Of a stretch of 64,000 bases of DNA, positions 1-7,118 are shown in pieces. Under the pieces are notes generated by a model. It made no database searches, was not told where the DNA came from, and saw only the letters and a program-made list of their open reading frames with translations. The DNA lies in assembly GCA_964619585.1 (NCBI GenBank), contig CAZUCO010000004.1, positions 1-64,000 of the forward strand, read 5' to 3'. The stretch is from JASLCR01 sp964619585. Lineage in GTDB: Bacteria; Patescibacteriota; Saccharimonadia; Saccharimonadales; Saccharimonadaceae. Positions within the stretch are counted from its first letter, which is position 1; each line of letters starts with the position of its first letter. Both the position numbers and the translations under genes were made by a program.

Positions 1-304
1 TCTCACTGGTGGCGTTGACCGAGAGGTCATAGCCGCCGTTGGCGTCAGTCTCCGTTACGGCGATCGGGCGTACCGGAAGAACGTCGCCGGGCTTCGCATC
101 ATCGATACCGGGGACCCACCACAGCGTCACCGAAGCGCCGTCCACCGGTTCGGAGCCGCCGCCCAGGGTCTCGGTGATTCGGCCGCTCATGAAGCTCTTA
201 GCCTGCGGCTTGGCCGAGGAGGCCGGTGACTCAGCGACGGTCTGAAGGAAGGTAGTGGCTACCGCTGCTGCAACCATTCCCGTAAGCAATGTTCGTGACG
301 ACAC
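1..304 (-). CDS. Secreted protein with carboxypeptidase-regulatory-like fold (3' end cut by window)
   Basis: The frame starts at GTG 304, with AGGAG about 7 nt upstream, and runs off the left edge after 101 codons. It opens with a Sec-type signal peptide (hydrophobic stretch LLTGMVAAAVATTF, then Ala/Ser-rich ESPASSAKPQA). What follows (GRITET, VDGASVTLWWVPG, TETDANGGYDLSVNAT) has the cadence of a carboxypeptidase-regulatory-like or transthyretin-type beta domain, common in exported actinobacterial proteins. The rest of the protein and its function are not visible. Codon use is GC-rich like the rest of the left element. Confidence 0.7.
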   Translation of the reverse strand, partial: MSSRTLLTGMVAAAVATTFLQTVAESPASSAKPQAKSFMSGRITETLGGGSEPVDGASVTLWWVPGIDDAKPGDVLPVRPIAVTETDANGGYDLSVNATSE

Positions 305-435
305 TTGTGACTCCTGACAACGGATAGGTCAGGGCGCTTGATCGGTGATGGTTGCCGGACGAGGCACCCTGAACCACATCCGGGGCGGCGAGTCTCCCAC
401 ACCGAGGTTGCCAGCACAATCAGGCTGGAGACAGG

Positions 436-1023
436 TCAGTACCCCAGTGTCGGCGCCACCTCGACAGCATGCTTCAGCTCCTCGATCAGCATGGCCTTGG
501 CTTCAGGTGAGTCGGCGGTGCCCTTGCTCGTCTTTATCTTCACGATGACCTCACCGACCAGGGCCGCAGCGAAGGGGCCACCGTCGCCTTCACCGAAGTC
601 GTAGGGGACGTAGATGGCTGCTTCACCGATGCCGGTTAGGTCCTCGGGATCGGTCACTCGGCCGCGCATCTCGGTGAAGGTCTGTGCGGGGGTTCCTTCG
701 TCGCCGACCAGGAAGCCCAGCCACACGCTGACGTAGTCCTGGTTGTCGGAGTCGTAGAGCCGACATAGGTCCGGGCCCATGTGCTCGACATAGACGTCGC
801 TGTCCAAGAACGCGACCACTGGGTCGGGCAGCAGTAGCGGGCATGGCTTGTCGAACTGGCTCAGGTCGAGATCGCTCCCCGGCCGCCGGTAGCCGGCCCG
901 GTCGTCGTCAGGTGACGTCGATAACCCTCCGTTGTTGCTGCTGCCGCAGCCACCAGCCAGCAGGGCAAGGACAACTACTCCCCCAGCCAGCAGCCTGGAT
1001 CGCCTCGAAGTGAAGCCGCTCAT
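436..1023 (-). CDS. Lipoprotein, DUF3558-like
   Basis: The 195-aa product has a lipoprotein signal: residues about 8-25 are hydrophobic and end in the lipobox LLAGGC, so Cys26 should be lipidated. The mature part has the pattern DxSxFxKPCPLLxPDPVVAFL, with later Cys and YxxxDNQD segments, resembling actinobacterial DUF3558 lipoproteins (function unknown). The start at 1023 was chosen because it puts the signal peptide at the N-terminus and overlaps the upstream gene's stop as ATGA. A longer open frame upstream encodes Arg/His-rich shadow sequence. A GAGGGG motif lies 8 nt upstream. Confidence 0.75.
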   Translation of the reverse strand: MSGFTSRRSRLLAGGVVVLALLAGGCGSSNNGGLSTSPDDDRAGYRRPGSDLDLSQFDKPCPLLLPDPVVAFLDSDVYVEHMGPDLCRLYDSDNQDYVSVWLGFLVGDEGTPAQTFTEMRGRVTDPEDLTGIGEAAIYVPYDFGEGDGGPFAAALVGEVIVKIKTSKGTADSPEAKAMLIEELKHAVEVAPTLGY

Positions 1024-1835
1024 GACGGCAGTCCCCTCAGCGGCGCCAGGTGGATCGGGATGGTCTCGATCTCCTCGCCGCTGCTGTCGGTCAGGTCGAC
1101 CGGGATGGAGAGCCCTCCGAGATAGATGGGGAACGCTTCGATCTGCTCGGTGTCGCCACTGGGGTTGTTGGGGGTGTAGACGTCGTCGTAGGCGAATACC
1201 ACTGGCACGGGTCCCCAGGTGTCGTCGGTGATGGTGCTCATGTCCGGCTTGAGGCGGTATTCCATCTCGCCGCATTCAGCACCGTCAGTGAAGCCAACGC
1301 CCATGGCCGCGCCAGCAGCTCGACGAACACTGAAGTTCCACCACATTGCGGGTGGAGCGAAGTCAGTCGTCTGGTTGGAGATCTCGATCGTGCCGAAGGC
1401 GTAGGCCGCGGTTTGGGTGTCGATGGTGCCAGCACCACCCAGGTCAACATCAAGGCAGGGAGGTTCCCCCGTACCGCCAACTTCTTCCCAGCCGGCTTGC
1501 ATGGCTTCGGTGTCGGAGCCCTGGATGGCGTCGTAGATCGTGAGGTTGATCCGCATGCGGAAGCCCTGGGTGTCTTCCTGGATGCCGACGTAGTCCTGCT
1601 GCCCGGTCAGCGGGGGTGGCGGCAGGGTCGTCGACGACTCTGAGGGCGAGAAGCTCGGGGTGTCCATGTCAAAGGACTCCGCACCAGAGGGGATCGAATC
1701 TGACGGGTCGTCGGTGGAGGTGTTGCCGCAGGCAGCCAGCAACAGGCTGACCACGATCCCGCATGCCGCCATCCGGATTCGCGCCCGATCGGCGCCTCCC
1801 CGGTCCGTTCGGTTCACCCGAGCATGTTCGAACAC
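1020..1835 (-). CDS. Putative lipoprotein of unknown function
   Basis: About 271 aa from GTG 1835; a second in-frame GTG at 1817 is equally possible. A basic N-terminus is followed by a hydrophobic segment and the lipobox SLLLAAC, then a Ser/Thr/Pro/Asp-rich linker and a soluble domain with MWWNFSVRR and GPVPVVFAYDDVY. No family was recognised. It overlaps the following DUF3558-like gene by 4 bp (ATGA), so the two are probably translated together and act at the same membrane surface. Confidence 0.7.
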   Translation of the reverse strand: MFEHARVNRTDRGGADRARIRMAACGIVVSLLLAACGNTSTDDPSDSIPSGAESFDMDTPSFSPSESSTTLPPPPLTGQQDYVGIQEDTQGFRMRINLTIYDAIQGSDTEAMQAGWEEVGGTGEPPCLDVDLGGAGTIDTQTAAYAFGTIEISNQTTDFAPPAMWWNFSVRRAAGAAMGVGFTDGAECGEMEYRLKPDMSTITDDTWGPVPVVFAYDDVYTPNNPSGDTEQIEAFPIYLGGLSIPVDLTDSSGEEIETIPIHLAPLRGLPS

Positions 1836-1923
1836 GTCATACCCCCGTCTGAGATCTTTCCGGCCAGACGGAGAATGCCAGATATTTCTGGCAGACGCCA
1901 CGGTCGATGGGCACCAACGTGGG

Positions 1924-2205
1924 ATGGTGTCTTCTCCGCCAGTTCCGTCGACGTGGCCGGCGTACGCCCGGGCCCTCGGCGTCGAGTTGCAGCGTCACCG
2001 GCTGCAGCGAGGACTCAGCCAGGAAGCATTGGCGCACAGGGCCGGCATGACGCGCACGCACTACCAGCAACTCGAACGTGGCTCGTGGAAGAAGAACGCG
2101 CCGTCCAACCCCTCACTCAAGTTGCTAGTGCGCCTGGCTCAGGCACTGGAGATCTCGCCAGGCGAGTTGCTGCCCCCGGCCAATGACCTAACGTGGAGCG
2201 ACTGA
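1924..2205 (+). CDS. XRE-family HTH DNA-binding protein
   Basis: A 93-aa protein that is almost entirely a lambda-repressor-like helix-turn-helix: LGVELQRHRLQRGLSQEALA, AGMTRTHYQQLERG, then PSLKLLVRLAQALEISPGEL. It diverges from the two lipoprotein genes and is followed, with a 13-bp overlap, by the unknown gene at 2193. It may regulate this divergent pair; its operator was not identified. The ATG at 1924 was chosen because the frame upstream is antisense to the lipoprotein gene. Its ribosome site is weak. Confidence 0.8.
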   Translation: MVSSPPVPSTWPAYARALGVELQRHRLQRGLSQEALAHRAGMTRTHYQQLERGSWKKNAPSNPSLKLLVRLAQALEISPGELLPPANDLTWSD

Positions 2206-3014
2206 GAAACCACGCAGGCCCGACTCGGCTGGATCTGGGGGTACCGATCGTGTTCTTCAAGCCTGATGCGTTCGATTGGCCACGCGAACTTGAACGGTGG
2301 CGAGGCAACGACACACTGGCGTACGTCCACAAGCAGATCAACCGGGCAGGCTTCTGCGTGATGTGCGATCGAGCGTTTCAACCTGGCGAGCCGCGCAGCC
2401 TGTCCGTCGAGGTCAAACTGCTGTCGGTCGAAACGGGCGAACCCGAGTTCCGGCAGTTTGCCGCCATCGTTACGCACACCGCATGCAAGCGAGCAGAGTT
2501 GATCATCACCCGCAGCAGCGACCGGCCGCCTACCGAGCAGCCGTTCCTTACGACTTTGCTGCTCGGAACAACAGACGACGGTCGGTTGATCCCCATGTGC
2601 GTAATGGCGCCACAGTCAACGGTCAGCGGCGTCGAGGCCAACGGCGATATCGTCGACATGCTGGTGCCTACGAAGTTGGCTGCTGGCTTCGAGCTGTACC
2701 TCACCGACGACCTCGACCACATCACGGAGTCAGCGCCACGACCGCCCATGACATCAGCAACCGTGCAGGGACTGAAAGTCACCCTGCAGTTCAGCGTCGA
2801 AGGACACGGGTTCTCGTCACTACTCGCCGAGATCGATCCGACTGACGACTTCAAGGTGCAGTGGCGGGAGGCAGTGCTATCCGGCGGCGAGGTGCTGGTG
2901 ATCACGGGGACACACACGACGATCTCGGAGCATGAGGCTAGTGACTACACGCTGATCCCCGAGGGGAGCGGCGGCCAGTTGTTGGCTTGCTACGCGACGC
3001 TGGCTCGTTCCTAA
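2193..3014 (+). CDS. Hypothetical protein with possible CxxC/HxxC metal site
   Basis: 273 aa from a GTG that overlaps the 3' end of the XRE gene, so the two are probably co-translated. No known family was recognised. Two spaced motifs, FCVMCDRAF (residues ~54-62) and THTACKRAEL (~93-102), could together bind one zinc ion. The rest looks like a mixed alpha/beta soluble protein with no signal peptide or membrane helix. Function unknown. Confidence 0.6.
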   Translation: MERLRNHAGPTRLDLGVPIVFFKPDAFDWPRELERWRGNDTLAYVHKQINRAGFCVMCDRAFQPGEPRSLSVEVKLLSVETGEPEFRQFAAIVTHTACKRAELIITRSSDRPPTEQPFLTTLLLGTTDDGRLIPMCVMAPQSTVSGVEANGDIVDMLVPTKLAAGFELYLTDDLDHITESAPRPPMTSATVQGLKVTLQFSVEGHGFSSLLAEIDPTDDFKVQWREAVLSGGEVLVITGTHTTISEHEASDYTLIPEGSGGQLLACYATLARS

Positions 3015-3055
3015 CCGGTCACGACGCCCAAGGATTCATCTGGCTCAGGACCCGC

Positions 3056-5035
3056 CTATTCCACTCGGACTCGGAATCGGACCCACCGAACTGAACTGTC
3101 ACCATCGCACTGGTCTCGAGGGACGTACCCAAAGATCGGCCCGACCGTGATCCCTGCTTGAAGGATCCCGTCAGGCAGACGATCGAGCTTCGTTGGCGTC
3201 TTGCAGTCACCCTGTTTCAAGCCAAGGAACTCCGTGCTTCCCGGAACCACTACCAGACGATGCCGCCGGCCGTCGGCATAGTTGATGAACGCTTCGTCGA
3301 TCTCGATTGGCTTGCCTACGCGGCCGCCCGCTTGACCGGTGATCTGCGCTGACAGTCGGGAACTTCCCGTCTTTGTGTCGCCCGTGACCGACAAGCGCAA
3401 CAACGGGTTCATGCCGTCAGTTCGAGCGCTACACGACGAGTCGGCGAGTTCGGTGGTCACCAGAAGCTGTTCGCCCGCACGCGCGCTGACCACTGGTCCG
3501 GTCTCGCCGCGGGCGTTCCTGACCGTCAGGACGTCGCCGCCCTTAGCCAAAGTTGAAGGTGTCGCCTCAACTCCCGAGCGCACCGCCACCCGGATCTTGA
3601 CGATACGCAGATCCTTGTTCCAGTCAGAAAGACCGAATCCAACCTGCGAGAGCGCGTCCTTCGCGACCAAGGGGTCGGGGAGATCGCTCACCGGAATAGT
3701 GCCTGAGTCCCTTCCGGGGATCTCGGCAGTCTCCTCCGAGATGCTCACGATCTCAGGCTTGCTGTTCTCAAAGCATCGGTCACCGTACGGGTAGGCAACT
3801 TCCTCCGAGAGCGGAAGGACCTGCTGGACAAGTTTCGCAGGGTTGCCGTCTATCCAATCTCGACTATCGGCAAGGTCGACCCCAATCTCGAATGGAGATT
3901 CCCCATACCAGCCCGGCGAGACGTAGTCGTCGCGGCGATCGATACGAACTGAGAGGTGACCACCTCTCACAGGAGTCATTCCTGTGTTTCGGAGTGACAG
4001 CGTGTACTCCGCCACCTCGCCCACCCCGACATTGAAGTAGTCTCCGTCCGCCCCGGTGGTTAGGTTTCGTCCAGCCAGTGCAGCTTCAACCGGGAAGGAC
4101 TGGTGGCGGTCAGCACCTGCCTCGTTCTGATCATTCCGATCCCCCGGGAAAGGGGTTCGCGCGAATAGGAAGGCCATAATGGCCATCACCACCAACGGCA
4201 AGGCTCGAGCTAGTTGACCCCGCCTCTTTGCGTACCGCCCAAGGAGAAACGCCGAGAGAGAAGAATGATGAACCTTATCGCGGACGTCGCCTTCCGGCTC
4301 GGTCTCCCCAGACGATTGTTCTGGTTCATCGCGCCCTAGATCGGGTTCATCCTCCGGACCTTCGACTTCGCCAACCGGAGGTCCTTCTGGCGGTTTGATC
4401 GGCAGGTCTCGCCCAGCAGGACGATTCGATTCTCTGGCGAACAGAATCAGAGACTCCAATACGGACGCGTCCGCGAGCAGTTCTGTCATCCGGGCCAACA
4501 ACACCGGAACGATGTCCTTAATCCGAGTTGCACGCTTGGACCAGTTCCCAGGGGTGATGCCCTGCTTCGATGTCGTCCCCGCCAGAACCTGACGATGCCG
4601 CGCAGACCCGTCGAGGTCGACCGCCGCAGACTTCTTCCAGCGCCCGTCCTCATGGATTATCGACTTGTCGTACCGCTCAGCAAGCAAGGCGCCGAACTTC
4701 CAGCGTTTCCCGCTACTCCGATCAAAGATCAGAGAGTCCAGCGTTCTCGGTAGGTCATCACCAAGCGCAAGTAGATATCGGGCAGCCAGGAGCCGGTTCT
4801 CTTCGTCAGCGGGCCGTATAACCGCGTCGATCACCGCGAGTTCTACTAATCGCCACGCCGCTCCTTCCACATCGTTGTCTGCAACAAGCCCAGTGGCGCG
4901 CCTGACCATCTCATTGAGCAGAGGGCAGCCAGCAGTCGAACGGCTCACGTTCCCAGGAGGAGCAAGGAACAGGCAGAGCTCTACCTCCCAATCGTCCTCG
5001 CCTCCGGGGCTCCCGGGCGTAGGTTTAGTTGACAA
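3056..5035 (-). CDS. Large single-pass membrane protein of unknown function
   Basis: 659 aa from TTG 5035, the first start after an in-frame TAA. AAGG lies 10 nt upstream. Residues ~1-215 form a soluble N-terminal region, followed by a Glu/Pro/Asp-rich linker (~216-260). One membrane helix lies near residue 290 (LPLVVMAIMAFLFA). The outer C-terminal half includes a beta-rich segment reading VGEVAEYTLSLRNTG, like DUF11/CARDB-type domains. The likely topology is N-terminus inside, C-terminus outside. It converges on the gene at 2193 and diverges from the gene at 5101, sharing the palindromic promoter region. Family not recognised; the TTG start is uncertain. Confidence 0.65.
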   Translation of the reverse strand: MSTKPTPGSPGGEDDWEVELCLFLAPPGNVSRSTAGCPLLNEMVRRATGLVADNDVEGAAWRLVELAVIDAVIRPADEENRLLAARYLLALGDDLPRTLDSLIFDRSSGKRWKFGALLAERYDKSIIHEDGRWKKSAAVDLDGSARHRQVLAGTTSKQGITPGNWSKRATRIKDIVPVLLARMTELLADASVLESLILFARESNRPAGRDLPIKPPEGPPVGEVEGPEDEPDLGRDEPEQSSGETEPEGDVRDKVHHSSLSAFLLGRYAKRRGQLARALPLVVMAIMAFLFARTPFPGDRNDQNEAGADRHQSFPVEAALAGRNLTTGADGDYFNVGVGEVAEYTLSLRNTGMTPVRGGHLSVRIDRRDDYVSPGWYGESPFEIGVDLADSRDWIDGNPAKLVQQVLPLSEEVAYPYGDRCFENSKPEIVSISEETAEIPGRDSGTIPVSDLPDPLVAKDALSQVGFGLSDWNKDLRIVKIRVAVRSGVEATPSTLAKGGDVLTVRNARGETGPVVSARAGEQLLVTTELADSSCSARTDGMNPLLRLSVTGDTKTGSSRLSAQITGQAGGRVGKPIEIDEAFINYADGRRHRLVVVPGSTEFLGLKQGDCKTPTKLDRLPDGILQAGITVGPIFGYVPRDQCDGDSSVRWVRFRVRVE

Positions 5036-5057
5036 ATCAACTAAACCTTGTTATAAT
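5022..5057 (+). promoter_or_regulatory. Consensus sigma-70 promoter with overlapping palindrome
   Basis: TTGACA (5029-5034), a 17-bp spacer and TATAAT (5052-5057) form a perfect consensus promoter reading into the gene at 5101. An exact inverted repeat with 11-bp arms (GGTTTAGTTGA / TCAACTAAACC, 4-bp gap, 5022-5047) covers the -35 box and most of the spacer, as an operator would. The same palindrome contains the TTG start of the divergent gene. Confidence 0.75.
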
Positions 5058-5065
5058 AGAGCCAT

Positions 5066-5077
5066 TGGGTTGGCCCC
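5066..5077 (+). repeat. Left arm of 12-bp inverted repeat flanking the gene at 5101
   Basis: TGGGTTGGCCCC at 5066-5077 is the exact reverse complement of 5608-5619. The left copy sits within a few bases of the expected transcription start, the right copy directly before the terminator. The two mRNA ends could therefore pair, or the repeats may mark a small 554-bp cassette. No target duplication was seen. Confidence 0.6.
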
Positions 5078-5100
5078 CACTCTGAAGGGAGGCCGACTCA

Positions 5101-5522
5101 TGGCCCTTGATAGATGCTTCAACGATCTGGTCGATGAGTTCTTCATCCCCTTCCTGGACTACATGGCCGGGCAGGATGAGAAGCAGGCGCTCCGCGAGTT
5201 CCGCAGGAACTGGGACAGCGAGACGCCCCCCAGCCTGATGGATGTCATCGGCGGGTGGGTCCTGTACGGGAACGCCACTCATGTCTGCGGATCCTACGAG
5301 AACTTCCTGCTGGCAGTGATCGTGCTCACCGACTACTGGACTCGCGGCGACGGCGAACTCCACTACTGGGAGGGACCGAACGGCGAACAGCAACGGATCG
5401 GCGTCTACTGCGTCGACCCGACGTTCCCCGACTCCTCCGACTACCGCTCCCACCTCGTCGTCATGCACGACTCGCTCAACCGGACGCTCTGGAACGTCAT
5501 GAGCGCGAAGAACGCTCGCTAG
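5101..5522 (+). CDS. Hypothetical acidic protein
   Basis: 140 aa starting at ATG 5101, with GGGAGG 7 nt upstream. The protein is acidic and rich in Trp and Tyr (MDVIGGWVLYGN, DYWTRGDGELHYWEG), has no signal peptide or membrane segment, and matches no family I recognise. It is a single-gene unit: consensus promoter at 5029, terminator at 5621. Strong promoter, strong ribosome site and operator-like palindrome suggest high but controlled expression, for example an early or defence function of the element. That is inference only. Confidence 0.7.
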
Positions 5523-5568
5523 CCCGACCCTCGATCCTCACGGATCGCGGCGCATCATTTTGAACACG

Positions 5569-5587
5569 GTCGCCGGCTCCCGGCGAC
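5569..5587 (+). other. Hairpin downstream of gene 5101
   Basis: GTCGCCGG, a 3-nt loop and CCGGCGAC give a perfect 8-bp stem in the 3' untranslated region. There is no T-run after it, so it is more likely an mRNA-stabilising stem than a terminator. Confidence 0.5.
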
Positions 5588-5607
5588 TGACACACCACCT
5601 ATCCATC

Positions 5608-5619
5608 GGGGCCAACCCA
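5608..5619 (-). repeat. Right arm of 12-bp inverted repeat flanking the gene at 5101
   Basis: GGGGCCAACCCA, exact reverse complement of 5066-5077, ends one base before the terminator stem. Confidence 0.6.
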
Positions 5620-5620
5620 C

Positions 5621-5650
5621 GCCCGCTTCTCTGACGAGGAGCGGGCTTTC
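5621..5650 (+). terminator. Rho-independent terminator after gene 5101
   Basis: GCCCGCTTCTC, loop TGAC, GAGGAGCGGGC (11-bp stem with one G-T pair) followed by TTTC. Confidence 0.7.
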
Positions 5651-5654
5651 TCAT

Positions 5655-5672
5655 GTCATGACACGTCATGAC
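5655..5672 (+). promoter_or_regulatory. Two palindromic GTCATGAC boxes 10 bp apart
   Basis: GTCATGAC occurs at 5655-5662 and again at 5665-5672, one helical turn apart. Each box is self-complementary. The pair sits in the gap before the small-gene operon at 5759 and looks like a binding site for a dimeric regulator acting on one DNA face. No clear -10/-35 was found next to it. Confidence 0.4.
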
Positions 5673-5758
5673 GCGACCCGTTCCGTCACGCGCTCTGTCA
5701 GGGCTCAAACCTGTGATCCGCTGAGCCTCTCAAAGCCGATCCGGGAGGTCCGCCAGCC

Positions 5759-5923
5759 ATGAAGACCCTGCTTCTCGACCACCTTCTCGCCGCCGACTAC
5801 GTGCTCAGCGAGGTTCGCCGCCTGTTGGCCCAGCCCGTCAACAGCCACGGGCTGCACCGCCAAGACATCGCGGAGTGGATCGAGCAGCTCCGCGACCACC
5901 TAAACACCATCACCGTCGACTGA
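5759..5923 (+). CDS. Small hypothetical protein (54 aa)
   Basis: ATG 5759 follows GGGAGG by 9 nt. The 54-aa product is predicted mostly helical (LLAADYVLSEVRRLLAQP, DIAEWIEQLRDHLNTI) and carries no membrane segment. It is the first of four closely packed small genes (5759-6649). Family not recognised. Confidence 0.6.
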   Translation: MKTLLLDHLLAADYVLSEVRRLLAQPVNSHGLHRQDIAEWIEQLRDHLNTITVD

Positions 5924-5949
5924 AACGACCCACGAAAGGAACACCACCC

Positions 5950-6288
5950 ATGTCCAAGAACCAAGTATCGACACCAGCCCCGATCATCATCCCGGCGTTG
6001 CCACCGCCTCGGGAGCCGGATGAACCGCACATGGTGGAGAAGACGACGTTGGATGTCATCAGTGACACCACGTTGGCTCGCATCACCGCCAACGGAGCAC
6101 ACCTGCTAACCGAGATGGCGATTCGCTATGCAGCTGCACAGGCGGAAACGGCTCGTGAGGTCAATCCCGACATCGATCCGCTTCTGGCTGCCCGGTTCGA
6201 GCAATATCAGGCTATGTACGATCTAACCGTACAAACTGCGTACAGGAGAATCGCTCGTCCTTTGAAGCTCGATGGGCGGCGCCGGTGA
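5950..6288 (+). CDS. Hypothetical protein (112 aa)
   Basis: ATG 5950 has AAAGGA upstream. A Pro-rich N-terminus (PAPIIIPALPPPREPDEP) precedes a helical region (residues ~30-105) with Ala-rich segments and a basic end (RRIARPLKLDGRRR). It overlaps the next start by one base (TGATG). In actinobacterial elements, small genes before a TraG-like ATPase often encode accessory transfer proteins, but no match was recognised. Confidence 0.6.
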   Translation: MSKNQVSTPAPIIIPALPPPREPDEPHMVEKTTLDVISDTTLARITANGAHLLTEMAIRYAAAQAETAREVNPDIDPLLAARFEQYQAMYDLTVQTAYRRIARPLKLDGRRR

Positions 6289-6458
6289 TGGTCATCTTCT
6301 TCTTGCTGCTGCTTGCGCTGTCTCCGTACATCATGGCTGGGTGCATCATCTACTGGTTCCGCACGCAGATCGCTGCCGTGCTGGGAGTGGTTACCGCACT
6401 GGTGATGGTGGCCCGTGACCACGAGCAGACGATCACGAAGATGAAGCAGTCGCCGTGA
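6288..6458 (+). CDS. Small membrane protein (56 aa)
   Basis: ATG 6288 overlaps the previous stop. The first ~23 residues form a strong membrane helix (FFLLLLALSPYIMAGCIIYW) and a second hydrophobic stretch follows (IAAVLGVVTALVMVA). The C-terminus is charged. It overlaps the next gene as GTGA, so the four small genes are translated as a chain. Confidence 0.6.
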   Translation: MVIFFLLLLALSPYIMAGCIIYWFRTQIAAVLGVVTALVMVARDHEQTITKMKQSP

Positions 6459-6649
6459 ATCAGGAACCGGTCAGCCTTATCGTCCGACTGTTCAACGCCT
6501 GCGTGCTGTGCTTCCTCGGGGCAGCGTGTTTGTACGGCGCCGTGCTCATCGTCCAGTCGATCTGGCTATGGCTCTGTCTCGGTGGCGTCGTCGTGGGTGG
6601 TCTTGTCGCATTGGCATTGTGGGGCCGTCGTTCACGCTCGCCGTGGTGA
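6455..6649 (+). CDS. Small two-helix membrane protein (64 aa)
   Basis: GTG 6455 overlaps the stop of the preceding gene. It has two membrane helices (residues ~8-30 and ~33-55) and a basic tail (GRRSRSPW). It is the last gene of the small-gene operon and may be a membrane subunit of the transfer apparatus encoded downstream. That role is inference from position only. Confidence 0.6.
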   Translation: MNQEPVSLIVRLFNACVLCFLGAACLYGAVLIVQSIWLWLCLGGVVVGGLVALALWGRRSRSPW

Positions 6650-6739
6650 TTACGACTACAGAATCTTGGCCCAGATTCCGTTGAGTTTGCACCACTGAGC
6701 CGTCTGTACCGCTCGGTGTTGTAATCGCCGCCTAGTTCA

Positions 6740-6768
6740 TTGACTGGTGCTTAAAAGCACCACATAGT
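6740..6768 (+). promoter_or_regulatory. Promoter with 16-bp operator-like palindrome, transfer operon
   Basis: TTGACT at 6740-6745 is followed by GGTGCTTAAAAGCACC (6746-6761, arms of 7 bp), which fills the spacer exactly. CATAGT at 6763-6768 is then the -10. A related 16-mer, GGTGCACTTAAACACC, lies at the promoter of the XRE gene at 11928. The shared site suggests that this repressor controls both itself and the transfer genes. Confidence 0.6.
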
Positions 6769-6860
6769 AGAGCGTAGTCCGCTGGTTCTTTCTGCAACTG
6801 GCGTTCGACTCATTATCAACTCTCAGTGCCTTCACGGCTGGAAAGGAGGCTTGTTTCGTC

Positions 6861-7118
6861 ATGCCCAAACACAGTGAATCTAACTACGAAGAATATGAAC
6901 AGGACCGTGGCAAGAATGCCCCGTATCGGAGTGCTCGCCGCGAGATTCGTCGGCCGAAGGGTCGTGGTCGTCAGCGTCGTCTCTCCGTGAGAGCGGTTCC
7001 GAGGAAGGAGCCCGACTACCGGAAATTGGCTCGGGCGGTCATTCAGATTGCCCTGGCTGAAGCCGAAGCGGAAGCAGCCGCGGCTACTCCCCCGTTGGAG
7101 ACCTCCGACGATGCCTAA
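6861..7118 (+). CDS. Small basic hypothetical protein (85 aa)
   Basis: ATG 6861 has a strong ribosome site, GGAAAGGAGG. The N-terminal two thirds are highly basic (RSARREIRRPKGRGRQRR), the C-terminus is Ala/Glu-rich and acidic. Such charge could bind DNA or the downstream ATPase. The gene overlaps the ATPase gene by 8 bp and is the first gene of the transfer operon. Confidence 0.65.
   Translation: MPKHSESNYEEYEQDRGKNAPYRSARREIRRPKGRGRQRRLSVRAVPRKEPDYRKLARAVIQIALAEAEAEAAAATPPLETSDDA

Noticed and set aside
1024..1275. N-terminal extension of the DUF3558-like lipoprotein
   Set aside because: The extra residues are Arg/His/Gln-rich shadow sequence of the upstream gene and would bury the signal peptide.
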